A stretch of 64,000 bases of DNA, taken from positions 1,860,001 to 1,924,000 of the forward strand of contig CAWJGZ010000001.1 of assembly GCA_963842505.1 (NCBI GenBank). Direction: 5' to 3'. Under the pieces are notes generated by a model. The model searched no databases, was not told the origin of the DNA, and saw only the letters and a list, made by a program, of their open reading frames with translations. The DNA is from PALSA-129 sp963842505. Its GTDB lineage: Bacteria; Acidobacteriota; Terriglobia; Bryobacterales; Bryobacteraceae. The position numbers and the translations under genes are program-made. Positions 43,495-52,456 of the stretch are shown here, piece by piece (position 1 is the stretch's first letter; each line of letters begins with the position of its first letter).

Positions 43495-44186
43495 TTATTC
43501 CGTGCATCGACTTGATGGATGGCAAGGTAGTGCAACTGGTGCAGGGGCGCGAAAAGGCGCTGGAGGGCGGCACGGTGGAGGAAATGCTGCGGAAGTTCGC
43601 GGCTTTTCCGGAAATTCAGGCGATCGACCTGGATGCGGCCATGGGCCGCGGGTCGAACGACCAATTGGTGCGCCAAGTGGCCGCGGGAGCGAAGGCTCGG
43701 GTGGGCGGCGGCGTGCGGACGGTGGAGCGGGCACGGACGCTGATCGAGCAGGGAGCGCATCGCGTGATTGTGGGGACGGCGGCGTTTTGCCAGACGGGGC
43801 TGAATGAGGAGTTCCTGCGGGCGCTGCGGGACCGAGTGGGACGGGAGCGGGTGGTAGTGGCGCTTGATTCCAAGAGCGGCCGGATTGTGGTGAAGGGCTG
43901 GCGGGAATCGACGGAATTGGCGGCGGAAGACGTTTTGGGCGCGCTTGCGTCTTATTGTTCCGGGTTTCTGTGCACGTACGTGGATAAAGAGGGGATGATG
44001 CAGGGGACGGATCTGGCATGGTTCCGGCGTCTGCGCGCGGCCACCGATCTGGAGCTGACGGCGGCCGGCGGCATCACGACGATGGAGGAAGTGCGGGCGC
44101 TCGCGGACATGGGAGTGAACGCTGCATTGGGGATGGCGATCTATACCGGGAGGCTGCGGCTGGAGGAGTTGGCCGAGTTGAGATAG
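43491..44186 (+). CDS. hisA: ProFAR isomerase
   Basis: A 231-residue barrel enzyme, the Amadori isomerase acting before HisHF. GTG 43491 overlaps the hisF stop (GTGA). IIPCIDLMDGKVVQLVQG carries the catalytic acid of strand 1, ARVGGGVRTVERAR the first phosphate loop, LCTYVDKEGMMQGTD the strand-5 catalytic Asp, and TAAGGITTMEEVR the second phosphate loop. It could in principle also serve tryptophan synthesis (PriA-like), but the operon says HisA. It is the last gene; the next gene converges 7 nt away with no clear terminator between. Confidence 0.93.
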   Translation: MIIPCIDLMDGKVVQLVQGREKALEGGTVEEMLRKFAAFPEIQAIDLDAAMGRGSNDQLVRQVAAGAKARVGGGVRTVERARTLIEQGAHRVIVGTAAFCQTGLNEEFLRALRDRVGRERVVVALDSKSGRIVVKGWRESTELAAEDVLGALASYCSGFLCTYVDKEGMMQGTDLAWFRRLRAATDLELTAAGGITTMEEVRALADMGVNAALGMAIYTGRLRLEELAELR

Positions 44187-44193
44187 GTTTTGC

Positions 44194-45933
44194 TCAGATG
44201 GCTTCGAGCTCTTCTTCGAGCATTTGTTTCTGGCTGAGATCGGCATAGTAACCGCCGGATTCGATCAACTCGGCGTGCGAGCCTTGCTCCACAATGCGGC
44301 CTTTTTCCAGGACGACGATCTTGCCGGCCTGCCGGACGGTGGAGACGCGGTGCGAGATCAGGATCACGGTGCGGCCCAGCATCACGCCGGCCAGGTGCGT
44401 GAGGATACGCTCCTCGGTGAGCGTGTCGACGCTTGAGAGGGCGTCGTCGAGAATCAGAATGCGGGGGTCGCGGAGAATGGCGCGGGCAATTGCGATGCGC
44501 TGCTTCTGGCCGCCCGATAGAGTGATGCCTCGTTCGCCGACCATGGTGTCGTAGCCGGCGGGGAAAGATTCGATATCCGGGGCGATACCGGCGATTTCGG
44601 CAGCGCGGCGGATTTCCTGTGGGGTGGCGTCTTCGGCGCCGAAGGCGATGTTTCGGGAAATGGTGGCGCTGAACAGGAAGGTTTCCTGCGGCACGAAGCC
44701 GATGTAGCGGCGAAGCGCGGCGGGCGAGAGCGTGCGGAGATCGATGCCATCGACCAGAACGGCGCCTTCGGTGGGATCCATGAGACGGGGGATGAGCGAA
44801 ACCAGTGTGCTCTTGCCGGAACCGGTGTGGCCGACCACGGCCACGGTTTCCCCGGCGGCGATGTCGAGCGAGAGGCGATCGAGCGCGCGTGTGGAGGCAT
44901 AGTCCACCGATACGTCGCGGAACTCGATGGAACCTTGCATGGCGGGCAGCTCGGCCTCACCAACGACCGAGGGAACTTCGTGGAAAATCTGGTTGATGCG
45001 GCCGAGCGAGGCGCTGCCGCGCTGCATCAGGTTGACCACCCAACCGAGGGCGATCATGGGCCATACCAGCGTCCCCATATAGGTGTTGAACATCACGAAG
45101 CTGCCCATGGTGATGCGGTGGTGCAACACGTCGCGGCCGCCGAGCCAGAGGACCAGCAGAAAGGTGGCGCCGATCAAGACTTCGAGAAGCGGCTGAAAGA
45201 CGCCCTGGATGCGAACCAGACCGAGGTTCTGGGCGATGTACCGGCGGTTCAGATCGGCGAAGCGCCGCAGCTCGGCCTGTTCCTGAACAAACGCGCGAAT
45301 CATGCGGACGCCGGAGAGATTTTCCTGCACGCGGCTGGAGATATCGGAAAACGTTGCCTGAATGCGCTCAAAGCGCGCATGGATGGCCCGGCCGAAAAGA
45401 ATGACGGCCAGCGAGACGGCGGGCGCCGGAAGGATGGCGTAGACGGCGAGATGCCAATCGACGCGGGCCATGACCAAGATGGCGAGAAGGAAGGTGAGCG
45501 AGGTCTCGCCGCAGTACATGACGGCGGGGCCGAGCATCATGCGGACGGCGTTGAGGTCGTTGGTGGCGCGTGCCATGATGTCGCCGGTGCGGGTGCGGGC
45601 GTAGTAATCGGGGGAGAGGCTCACCAGGTGGCGGAAGAGATCGTTGCGCAGATCGTATTCAATATCGCGGGAGGCGCCGATGAGGATGACGCGCATCCAG
45701 AACTGGAAGAAGCCTTTCACCAGCGCGAGAGCCACGAGCGCCGCGGTATAAGGGAGAAATGCGGCCGAGGCCGAGCCGGAGCGGGGTGTGGAGAGCGAGT
45801 CAATGGCAGCGCGGATCATGAGGGGCTGCGCGACCTGGGCGAGGTCCTTGCAGACCAGGCAGAGGCCGCCGAGCGACATAGCGCGGCGATAACGCCAGAG
45901 GTAGGAGCGGATGGCGGAGAGCGACTCCCACAT
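44194..45933 (-). CDS. ABC exporter half-transporter (MsbA/MdlB-like)
   Basis: A 579-residue fused permease-ATPase. Six membrane segments lie in about residues 15-310 (including a coupling region NDLFRHLVSLSPDYYARTRT). The C-terminal ATPase has Walker A VGHTGSGKSTLVSLI, Q-loop FVPQETFLFSATI, signature LSGGQKQRIAIARA, Walker B ILILDDALSSVD and H-loop SHRVSTVRQA. Half-transporters of this type dimerise and export lipids, peptides or drugs; the substrate is unknown. ATG 45933 is preferred over a TTG two codons earlier. It converges on hisA. Confidence 0.9.
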   Translation of the reverse strand: MWESLSAIRSYLWRYRRAMSLGGLCLVCKDLAQVAQPLMIRAAIDSLSTPRSGSASAAFLPYTAALVALALVKGFFQFWMRVILIGASRDIEYDLRNDLFRHLVSLSPDYYARTRTGDIMARATNDLNAVRMMLGPAVMYCGETSLTFLLAILVMARVDWHLAVYAILPAPAVSLAVILFGRAIHARFERIQATFSDISSRVQENLSGVRMIRAFVQEQAELRRFADLNRRYIAQNLGLVRIQGVFQPLLEVLIGATFLLVLWLGGRDVLHHRITMGSFVMFNTYMGTLVWPMIALGWVVNLMQRGSASLGRINQIFHEVPSVVGEAELPAMQGSIEFRDVSVDYASTRALDRLSLDIAAGETVAVVGHTGSGKSTLVSLIPRLMDPTEGAVLVDGIDLRTLSPAALRRYIGFVPQETFLFSATISRNIAFGAEDATPQEIRRAAEIAGIAPDIESFPAGYDTMVGERGITLSGGQKQRIAIARAILRDPRILILDDALSSVDTLTEERILTHLAGVMLGRTVILISHRVSTVRQAGKIVVLEKGRIVEQGSHAELIESGGYYADLSQKQMLEEELEAI

Positions 45934-45983
45934 GGTCAAAGGGCGAACACGGAATTGACGCGGAAAGAGCGAAGCGCCACGGA

Positions 45984-46550
45984 CTATTCGTCCGCGGAGT
46001 TTTTCTGGTCGAGGTTGCCGACCGTTTTGAGCCTCTGGTAGAGGCGCTCGACTTCAGCTTCGTCTTCAGGACGGAGAATCCGGTAGCGGTTGGGCGACTG
46101 GGTTTTGCGCTCGGCGCCACTGGTGAGGATTTCGCCCCAGTATTGGCGGTAAGGGATGCCATCGATCAGGGCGTCGCGCGACAGGCGCCGCAGATTGCGG
46201 AGCAGGCTATTGCAGGAATCGAGATCGCCGGGATAAATCAGGCGCAGGCGCGAATCGTCAAACAGCGTGATGCGAACCATCAGGGGAGCGTTCCAGCCGG
46301 TACGGTCGACGCGGCGGATATCCATCCAGGGGATGATGCGTTTGCCGATGGACAGATAGCTTTCGTGGATTTCGACGGACGGGCGGGACGCGGTCAGCAG
46401 GAACAGGATGGCAGTGAGCGCGCAGAGGCCGGCGGGGACGTAAGCCAGAGTGAACTTGATGTGAAATGCGATGCCCGCGCAGCCGGCCGCCAACACGACG
46501 GCAATGACGCTGGACCAGAGGTAGTGCCGTGCGGGCAGATAGCGAGTCAT
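45984..46550 (-). CDS. Membrane protein with PH-like domain, unknown function
   Basis: A 188-residue protein. Two membrane segments (about 12-32 and 37-55: LWSSVIAVVLAAGCAGIAF; YVPAGLCALTAILFLLTA) are followed by a soluble domain: IHESYLSIGKRIIPWMDIRR, which looks like a bacterial PH domain of the YdbS/DUF304 style, then FDDSRLRLIYPGDLDSCNSL and a charged tail (PEDEAEVERLYQRLKTVG). No function is known. ATG 46550 is chosen over a TTG two codons upstream. It lies 50 nt before the ABC exporter gene on the same strand. Confidence 0.65.
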   Translation of the reverse strand: MTRYLPARHYLWSSVIAVVLAAGCAGIAFHIKFTLAYVPAGLCALTAILFLLTASRPSVEIHESYLSIGKRIIPWMDIRRVDRTGWNAPLMVRITLFDDSRLRLIYPGDLDSCNSLLRNLRRLSRDALIDGIPYRQYWGEILTSGAERKTQSPNRYRILRPEDEAEVERLYQRLKTVGNLDQKNSADE

Positions 46551-46593
46551 AGACAACCCTGTAATTTTAGACTACTCCCGCGCGTCCAGCGCG

Positions 46594-47142
46594 TCAATGC
46601 TGCCGGATGGCTAGGAGCGCCTTCCCGGTGTAATGAAGCCCGCTCCACAAGGTGATGGCGGCGGTGGGCCAGAGCATGGCGGACGCCAGGGAACAAAGCC
46701 AGGGCGTGGGGGCGGCTTCCCGCGTCATCCAGATCACGGCTGTCGAGATCTGCACAAAGGTGGAGGCCTTGCCCCAAATGCTCGGCGGGAAGGCGCGCAC
46801 CGTGGTAAACCGCATGACCAGCGAAGCGCCGATCAGGATGTAGAGATCGCGGCCCAGAACCAGCGCCACGAACCACCAGGGAACCAGGCGGGCGGCGGCG
46901 AGGGCCAGGTAGACGCCGCTCATCAGGCACTTATCGGCGATGGGATCGAGGTAGGCGCCGGCAGGGGTCGCCTGGCCCCAGCGGCGGGCGGCGGCGCCAT
47001 CGGCGATATCGGAAAAAGCGGCCAGGAGGAACAGCGCCAGGGCCAGCCGGTACTGGGCGGCGAGGATGGCGCAAATGATGAACGGGACCAGCAGGAGGCG
47101 CAGCAGGGTGAGGGAATTGGGGAAGTTGAGCCAGCGCGGCAT
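46594..47142 (-). CDS. pgsA: CDP-alcohol phosphatidyltransferase (PgsA-like)
   Basis: A 182-residue polytopic enzyme with the complete CDP-alcohol signature, read as DIADGAAARRWGQATPAGAY followed by LDPIADK (D-x2-DG-x2-AR-x8-G-x3-D-x3-D). The N-terminal LNFPNSLTLLRLLLVPFI is typical of phosphatidylglycerophosphate synthase, which makes PG-phosphate from CDP-diacylglycerol and glycerol-3-phosphate at the inner membrane. Other CDP-alcohol enzymes share the motif, so the exact acceptor is likely but not certain. It starts 7 nt after the galK stop on the same strand, so the two are co-transcribed. Confidence 0.82.
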   Translation of the reverse strand: MPRWLNFPNSLTLLRLLLVPFIICAILAAQYRLALALFLLAAFSDIADGAAARRWGQATPAGAYLDPIADKCLMSGVYLALAAARLVPWWFVALVLGRDLYILIGASLVMRFTTVRAFPPSIWGKASTFVQISTAVIWMTREAAPTPWLCSLASAMLWPTAAITLWSGLHYTGKALLAIRQH

Positions 47143-47149
47143 GGGTGTG

Positions 47150-48280
47150 CTAATGGGTGGCCGGCTCCTCGCCCGCGCCGGCGGATGGATGGCAGGGGTA
47201 GAGCTGCGGGCTGACGTGGAAGCGGGCTTGGTAGGCGCTCACAATCCGCTGCTGGAAGCGCGGCAGAGCGTCGGGACGGAGCATGGTGACGGTGCAGCCG
47301 CCGAAGCCGCCGCCGGTCATGCGGGAACCGTAGACGCCATCGACGGAAAGCGCGGTATCGACCAGGAAATCGAGTTCCTGGCAGCTCACCTGGTAGTCGT
47401 TCTGGAGGCTGCGGTGGGATTCCACCATGAGGCGGCCCATGCGGGCAAGGTCGCCGCGGATGCTGGCCTCGACGAAACCGGCTACGCGCGCGTTTTCGGT
47501 AACCACGTGACGGGCGCGGCGCGCGGCCAATGGGGCAAGCTGGTGGGCCTGCGATTCGAATTGAGCAGGCGAAAGATCGCGGAGGGGCTGGCCGAGCGAT
47601 TCGGCGGCGGCGGCGCATTCGGCGACGCGTTCCTTGTAGGCGGATCCGGCGAGCGCGTGCTTGACCATGCTGTTGACGGCCATGAAGGCGATATTTTCGG
47701 GAAGCGGGACGAAGCGGTGGCCGAGACTGCGGCAATCGATTTCGACGGCGGAATTGGGGCGGCCGAAAATGGAGATGTACTGATCCATGATGCCGCAGGG
47801 CATACCGACGAAATCGCGTTCCGCGCGCTGGCAAAGGCGGGCCAGCTCCAGCGGGTCGATGGCGCGGCGGTTCAAGAAGGCCAGTGCTGAAGCGACTTCG
47901 AGCGCGGCCGAGGAGCTGAGCCCGGAGCCTTCCGGCACGCTGCTGCAAACGAGCAGGTTGGCCGGCGCGATGGGGAAGCCGGCGCGCGAGAGTTCGACCG
48001 CGACACCGATTGGATAATCGGTCCAATCGTGAGCCGGTTGGCTCAGCGGGATTTGGGCAGCGGTGAATTCCCGCAATTCGCGGCGTTGCTGGGAATAGAT
48101 GCGCAACATGCCGTCGGGAGACGGAACGGCGGCGACATGAGTGGCCAGATCGAGGGCTACAGGCAGGACGAAACCCAGGGTGTAATCGGTATGCTCACCG
48201 ATCAAGTTGACGCGGCCGGGGGCCCGGTAGAGCCGGGCGCCTTCGGCTGAGCCGTAGAGTTGTCGGAAGGTTTCCAGCAT
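47150..48280 (-). CDS. galK: Galactokinase
   Basis: A 376-residue GHMP kinase that phosphorylates galactose at C1 (Leloir pathway). The galactokinase signature GRVNLIGEHTDY is at about 22-33, the ATP-binding loop VPEGSGLSSSAALEVASAL in the middle, the catalytic Asp region GMPCGIMDQYISIFG next, and the C-terminal GSRMTGGGFGGCTVTML. Length is normal. Pairing with the pgsA-like gene is unusual; no galT, galE or galM lies in the window. Confidence 0.9.
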   Translation of the reverse strand: MLETFRQLYGSAEGARLYRAPGRVNLIGEHTDYTLGFVLPVALDLATHVAAVPSPDGMLRIYSQQRRELREFTAAQIPLSQPAHDWTDYPIGVAVELSRAGFPIAPANLLVCSSVPEGSGLSSSAALEVASALAFLNRRAIDPLELARLCQRAERDFVGMPCGIMDQYISIFGRPNSAVEIDCRSLGHRFVPLPENIAFMAVNSMVKHALAGSAYKERVAECAAAAESLGQPLRDLSPAQFESQAHQLAPLAARRARHVVTENARVAGFVEASIRGDLARMGRLMVESHRSLQNDYQVSCQELDFLVDTALSVDGVYGSRMTGGGFGGCTVTMLRPDALPRFQQRIVSAYQARFHVSPQLYPCHPSAGAGEEPATH

Positions 48281-48488
48281 GCGGTTGAGGAAAGATTGAG
48301 TCTAACATCTTTGAATCGGCGGGCTTCGGCGATGAATTTCGCGGGCCTTCGCCACCGAATTGCCGTGCCGATTCCACGATCCTCTTCGGGACGGTGAATT
48401 GAGGCGAATACAAAGCGAAGATCGGTTCCTCTTCTCCCACGACTAAATTCTTGGTAAAATAGGTACTTAACCGCAGCAAGGAGATAGC

Positions 48489-50990
48489 TTGGCAGACCAG
48501 CAACAACCACCGCAAGGACCGCCCCCAACAGGGGGGAGTCAAAACCTCATACCGACCAATATTGAAGACGAAATGAGGCGGTCGTACCTGGATTACGCCA
48601 TGAGCGTAATCGTAGGGCGGGCGCTGCCGGATATTCGCGACGGGCTGAAGCCGGTGCACCGGCGGATTCTCTACACCATGCAGCAGATGGGCTTGCAGCC
48701 CAACCGCCCGACGCGTAAGTGCGCCAGGATTGTGGGCGACTGCATGGGCAAGTACCATCCGCACGGCAACCTGGCGATCTATGACGCTTTGGTACGCCTG
48801 GCGCAACCCTTCTCAATGCGTTATCCGCTGATCGAAGGGCAGGGAAATTTTGGATCGATCGACCCCGATCCGCCGGCGGCCGACCGTTATACGGAAGCGC
48901 GCCTGGCGAAGATCTCTACCGCCCTGCTGGAAGATCTCGACAAGGAAACGGTCGATTTCAGACCCAACTACGACGAAAGTGAATTGGAGCCTGAGGTTCT
49001 GCCCACGCGGGTTCCCAACCTGCTGGTGAACGGATCGTCGGGGATCGCGGTCGGCATGGCGACGAATATTCCGCCGCACAACCTGACGGAGATTGTCGAC
49101 GCGGTCATTTACATGGTGCAGCACCCGGGCGCGACGTTGCCGAAGTTACTCGAGTTTGTGCACGGGCCGGATTTTCCCACCGGCGGCCTGATCCTGGGCC
49201 GGGCCGGCATTCTGGACGCGTATGCGCGCGGACGCGGCCATCTCAAGCTGCGAGCCAAGGCGGCCATCGAACGCGTCGGCAAAGACAAGGATCAGATCAT
49301 CATCACCGAGATTCCCTACCAGGTGGGGAAGTCCAAACTGCTGGAACAGATTGCCTCGCTGGTGAACGAAAAGCGCATCGAAGGCATCTCCGACGTGGTC
49401 GATCACAGCGACCGCGACGGTTTGCGCATCGTGGTGGAGCTCAAACGCGGCGAACAAGCCGAGGTGGTGCTCAACAATCTCTATAAGAACACGCAACTGC
49501 AGGTCAATTTCGGCGTGATCATGCTTTCCATCGTGAACGGCCAGCCGCGTGAGCTGGGCCTGGTGGACATGATCAAGTTTTTCATCGACCACCGCGTGGA
49601 GGTGGTCCGCCGGCGCACGGAATACGAACTGCGCAAAGCGCGCGAGCGCGAACATCTGTTGCTGGGCTTCCAGAAGGCGCTGCAGAATCTGGATGAAGTC
49701 ATCCGGCTGATCCGCGCCGCCAAGGCGCCGCGGGAAGCCCGCGATTCGCTGATTGCGCGGTTCGAGTTTTCCGAAAGGCAGGCGCAAGCCATCATCGAAC
49801 TGCAATTGCAGCGGCTCACCGGGATGGAGCAGCAGAAGATCCTCGACGAGTTGGCGGAATTGCAGCGCCGCATCAAGGAGATGCTGGAAATTCTGGGATC
49901 GGATAAAGCTTTGCGCGACGTGATCGTCAAGGAGCTCAAGGAAGTCCAGAAGGATTTCGGCGACGAGCGGCGCACGCAGATTGTCGAAGACACCGGCGAG
50001 ATTCTGCTGCAGGACCTGGTGGCCGTGGAAGACGTGGCCATCACGGTGACCCGCGGCGGTTACCTCAAGCGCACGGCGGTGGACACCTACCGCCGGCAGA
50101 CGCGTGGCGGCAAGGGCCGCATCGGCATGGGCACGCGCGCCGAAGATGTGGTGGAGCAACTGCTGGTGGCCTCCACGCACAGCTACCTGCTGATCTTCAC
50201 CACGCGCGGCCGGGTCTACTGGCTGAAGGCCTACGAGATTCCGGATGCCACCACGGTAGGCAAAGGCAAGCACATCTCCAACCTCATCAACCTGCAGAAC
50301 GACGAGCAGGTGAAGACGTTCCTATCGGTGAAGGACTTCGTGCCCCATGAGTTCGTGGTGATGGTGACGAAGCACGGCGTGATCAAGAAATCGGGGTTGA
50401 CGGAGTTCGACAACCCCATGGCGCGCGGCATCATCGCGATATCGCTGGACGAAGGCGACGAATTGATCGGCGCCGGCATCACCAATGGCGGCAACTATAT
50501 CTTCCTGGGTTCGCGGGAAGGGCAGGCGATTCGCTTCTCCGAAGCGGACGTTCGCCCGATGGGCCGGCAGGCGCACGGGGTGCGCGCCATGAAGTTGGCC
50601 AAGGACGATTACCTGGTGGGTGTGGAAGTGGTCGAAAAGGAGGGGCTGATTCTCTCCATGGGCGAGAACGGCTACGGCAAACGCACACCGCTCGAGAGCT
50701 ACCGCCTGACCGCGCGCGGCGGCAAGGGCGTCATCAACATGAAGACTACCGGCAAGACCGGCAAAGTGGTGGCGATTCTTTCGGTGAAGGAAGACACCGA
50801 CCTGGTGATTGTCAGCCAGAACGGCAAAATCATCCGCATCGAAGCCTCCACCATCCGGCAGGCCGGGCGGTCCACGCAAGGCGTGCGGCTGGTGACGCTG
50901 GAGGAAGGCGACAAGGTGGCTGCAGCGTCGGTAATTCCGGACACCGAAAACGGCAACGGAGCCGAGGAGCCGCTGCTTCCGCTAAACTGA
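48489..50990 (+). CDS. gyrA: DNA gyrase subunit A
   Basis: An 833-residue type IIA topoisomerase subunit. It starts with TTG 48489, supported by AAGGAG (48478-48483) 5 nt upstream and by the absence of any ATG before the conserved core. The catalytic Tyr134 is in ADRYTEARL. The GyrA box QTRGGKG and a beta-pinwheel C-terminal domain (about 510-815) favour GyrA over ParC. In the quinolone-determining region HPHGNLAIYD, the residues equal to E. coli Asp82 and Ser83 are Asn94 and Leu95; Asp87 is kept (Asp99). The C-terminal tail is acidic. gyrB is not in the window. Confidence 0.93.
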   Translation: MADQQQPPQGPPPTGGSQNLIPTNIEDEMRRSYLDYAMSVIVGRALPDIRDGLKPVHRRILYTMQQMGLQPNRPTRKCARIVGDCMGKYHPHGNLAIYDALVRLAQPFSMRYPLIEGQGNFGSIDPDPPAADRYTEARLAKISTALLEDLDKETVDFRPNYDESELEPEVLPTRVPNLLVNGSSGIAVGMATNIPPHNLTEIVDAVIYMVQHPGATLPKLLEFVHGPDFPTGGLILGRAGILDAYARGRGHLKLRAKAAIERVGKDKDQIIITEIPYQVGKSKLLEQIASLVNEKRIEGISDVVDHSDRDGLRIVVELKRGEQAEVVLNNLYKNTQLQVNFGVIMLSIVNGQPRELGLVDMIKFFIDHRVEVVRRRTEYELRKAREREHLLLGFQKALQNLDEVIRLIRAAKAPREARDSLIARFEFSERQAQAIIELQLQRLTGMEQQKILDELAELQRRIKEMLEILGSDKALRDVIVKELKEVQKDFGDERRTQIVEDTGEILLQDLVAVEDVAITVTRGGYLKRTAVDTYRRQTRGGKGRIGMGTRAEDVVEQLLVASTHSYLLIFTTRGRVYWLKAYEIPDATTVGKGKHISNLINLQNDEQVKTFLSVKDFVPHEFVVMVTKHGVIKKSGLTEFDNPMARGIIAISLDEGDELIGAGITNGGNYIFLGSREGQAIRFSEADVRPMGRQAHGVRAMKLAKDDYLVGVEVVEKEGLILSMGENGYGKRTPLESYRLTARGGKGVINMKTTGKTGKVVAILSVKEDTDLVIVSQNGKIIRIEASTIRQAGRSTQGVRLVTLEEGDKVAAASVIPDTENGNGAEEPLLPLN

Positions 50991-50991
50991 T

Positions 50992-51020
50992 CGGAGCCGC
51001 GAACGTAAGAGAGCGGTCTT
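50992..51020. repeat. Partial REP-like sequence
   Basis: GAGCCGCGAACGTAAGAGAG followed by CGGTC resembles one arm of the palindromes at 25418-25486 and 26546-26613 (GAACCGCGAACGTGAGCGAG). Only the arm is present, right after the gyrA stop. Confidence 0.4.
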
Positions 51021-51049
51021 CGTGTAGCGCAAGGCCCGTTAATGATACG

Positions 51050-51889
51050 GTGTACGTAGTGGCAGTCTCCGCACAAGAGAAAGAACAAGCGCTGTTCGCG
51101 CGCCTGCGGCCGATGGAACGCGTAATCGTGGCGTTTTCCGGCGGCACGGATTCCGCCTACCTGGCGTGGGCCGCGAACCGCGTGCTGGGCTCGGACGCCT
51201 TGGCGGTGACCGCCGATTCGGCCTCCATACCGGAATCCCACAAGCGCGACGCCGAGCGATTCGTGAAGCGCTTCGGCATCGCGCACGAGTACATCCGGAC
51301 CAGCGAGTTCGACAATCCCGATTACACCCGCAACGATGCCGACCGCTGCTACCACTGCAAGGACGAATTATTCACGCGGCTCGAAGCGCTGGGGCAAGAG
51401 CGCGGATACCATCACATTATTTATGGCGTCAACCTGGACGACTTGGGCGACTACCGGCCGGGACAAAACGCGGCGCGCCTGCACCAGGTGACGGCGCCGC
51501 TGGCCGATGCCGGCTTGACCAAAGCCGAGATTCGCGAACTCTCGCGGCTGGCCGGGCTTCCCACCTGGGACCGGCCCGCGTCAGCCTGTCTCAGCTCGCG
51601 CATTCCCTACGGCACCCCGGTGACCATTGAAACCGTGAAGACCGTGGAAACCGGCGAAGAGCGCGTCAAGGAATTGGGCTTCCGGCAGTTCCGCGTGCGC
51701 TATCACGGCGATATGGTGCGCATCGAAATCGCGCGCGAAGAAATGGAGCGGGCGCTGACCGTCGACATGGCGGAGCGGTTCACGGCGATCTTCAAAGCGC
51801 TGGGATTTAAGTACGTGGCGTTGGATCTGGAAGGATACCGGCAAGGATCGCTGAACGAAGTGCTGAATCTGCCGGAGAAGGCGCGCTAG
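51050..51889 (+). CDS. larE: ATP-dependent sacrificial sulfur transferase LarE
   Basis: A 279-residue PP-loop enzyme. SGGTDSAYLAWAA is the ATP pyrophosphatase loop; DRCYHCKDELFTRL and DRPASACLSSRIPYGTPV are LarE marks, the latter holding the sacrificial cysteine whose sulfur is donated to the nickel-pincer cofactor precursor. LarE works with LarB and LarC to make the cofactor of lactate racemase and relatives; neither gene is in the window. The start is uncertain (GTG 51050 or GTG 51059); no good ribosome site is seen. About 60 bp separate it from gyrA, with a partial REP-like sequence in between. Confidence 0.87.
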   Translation: MYVVAVSAQEKEQALFARLRPMERVIVAFSGGTDSAYLAWAANRVLGSDALAVTADSASIPESHKRDAERFVKRFGIAHEYIRTSEFDNPDYTRNDADRCYHCKDELFTRLEALGQERGYHHIIYGVNLDDLGDYRPGQNAARLHQVTAPLADAGLTKAEIRELSRLAGLPTWDRPASACLSSRIPYGTPVTIETVKTVETGEERVKELGFRQFRVRYHGDMVRIEIAREEMERALTVDMAERFTAIFKALGFKYVALDLEGYRQGSLNEVLNLPEKAR

Positions 51890-51911
51890 CGCCGGTCCGT
51901 ACCGCTTTGTC

Positions 51912-52235
51912 TCAAATCGCGAATGCCGAGCGGACACAGGCCCTGACGTTTTTCCAGTCCTGCTCACTGAGATGGCCGATCACTGTCAGCTCCGAACGGT
52001 GGATTGTGAGGACATACGCTCGGAAGAATGACGCCGCGCGCAAACCAGCCGATTGCCAGTCCAACAGGCCACAGTCTGTGGATGCGACCGTTTTAGGCAC
52101 CTTTGTGGTCAGAATACCAATGAGGACGTCGGGCCGTTCGACCAGATACGTGCTGCTCGCGATTACCACACCCGGCCGAACCTTAGTCTCTAGCGCACCA
52201 GCAAGCGTGCCAACAACCACATCACCCGGCCTCAC
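51912..52235 (-). CDS. MazF/PemK-type toxin (predicted endoribonuclease)
   Basis: A 107-residue protein with the PemK/MazF beta-barrel pattern: GDVVVGTLAGALETKVRPGV then VIASSTYLVERPDVLIGILT, where the KxRPxVVI element and the following strand are typical. Such toxins cut mRNA at short motifs. The start is GTG 52235, overlapping the upstream gene's stop by 4 nt (GTGA), so translation is coupled to the putative antitoxin. It converges on larE with 22 bp between. Weak similarity in the second half leaves some doubt about the cleavage activity. Confidence 0.75.
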   Translation of the reverse strand: MRPGDVVVGTLAGALETKVRPGVVIASSTYLVERPDVLIGILTTKVPKTVASTDCGLLDWQSAGLRAASFFRAYVLTIHRSELTVIGHLSEQDWKNVRACVRSAFAI

Positions 52236-52456
52236 TGCGAATCTTCTGACTCGTCCGCCTCAAACCGTTTGAGGGAAGCAGCCCGAAATTCGTTCAGGTC
52301 CTCGTCCGACCAGGAATCCGACCAGTCGATCGTGGTGCTCCGCGAAAGCAGAGCTAGTCGTTCGGCAAGGGCCGACAATTCCGTGGCTGCGTCCGGAGGA
52401 AGACGCCGGAACGCCTCCACTAGCGACGCCTCTTGGGCATTGACTTGTATTTCCAT
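52232..52456 (-). CDS. Putative antitoxin of the MazF/PemK-type toxin
   Basis: A 74-residue acidic protein directly before the toxin gene and overlapping it by 4 nt. The N-terminal half is helical (AQEASLVEAFRRLPPDAATE; LSALAERLALLS); the C-terminal half is very acidic (WSDSWSDEDLNEFRAASLKR, ending in ADESEDSQ), as expected for a region that wraps the toxin. There is no recognisable AbrB or RHH DNA-binding motif, so the antitoxin type is unassigned. The call rests on size, order and overlap. Confidence 0.65.
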   Translation of the reverse strand: MEIQVNAQEASLVEAFRRLPPDAATELSALAERLALLSRSTTIDWSDSWSDEDLNEFRAASLKRFEADESEDSQ

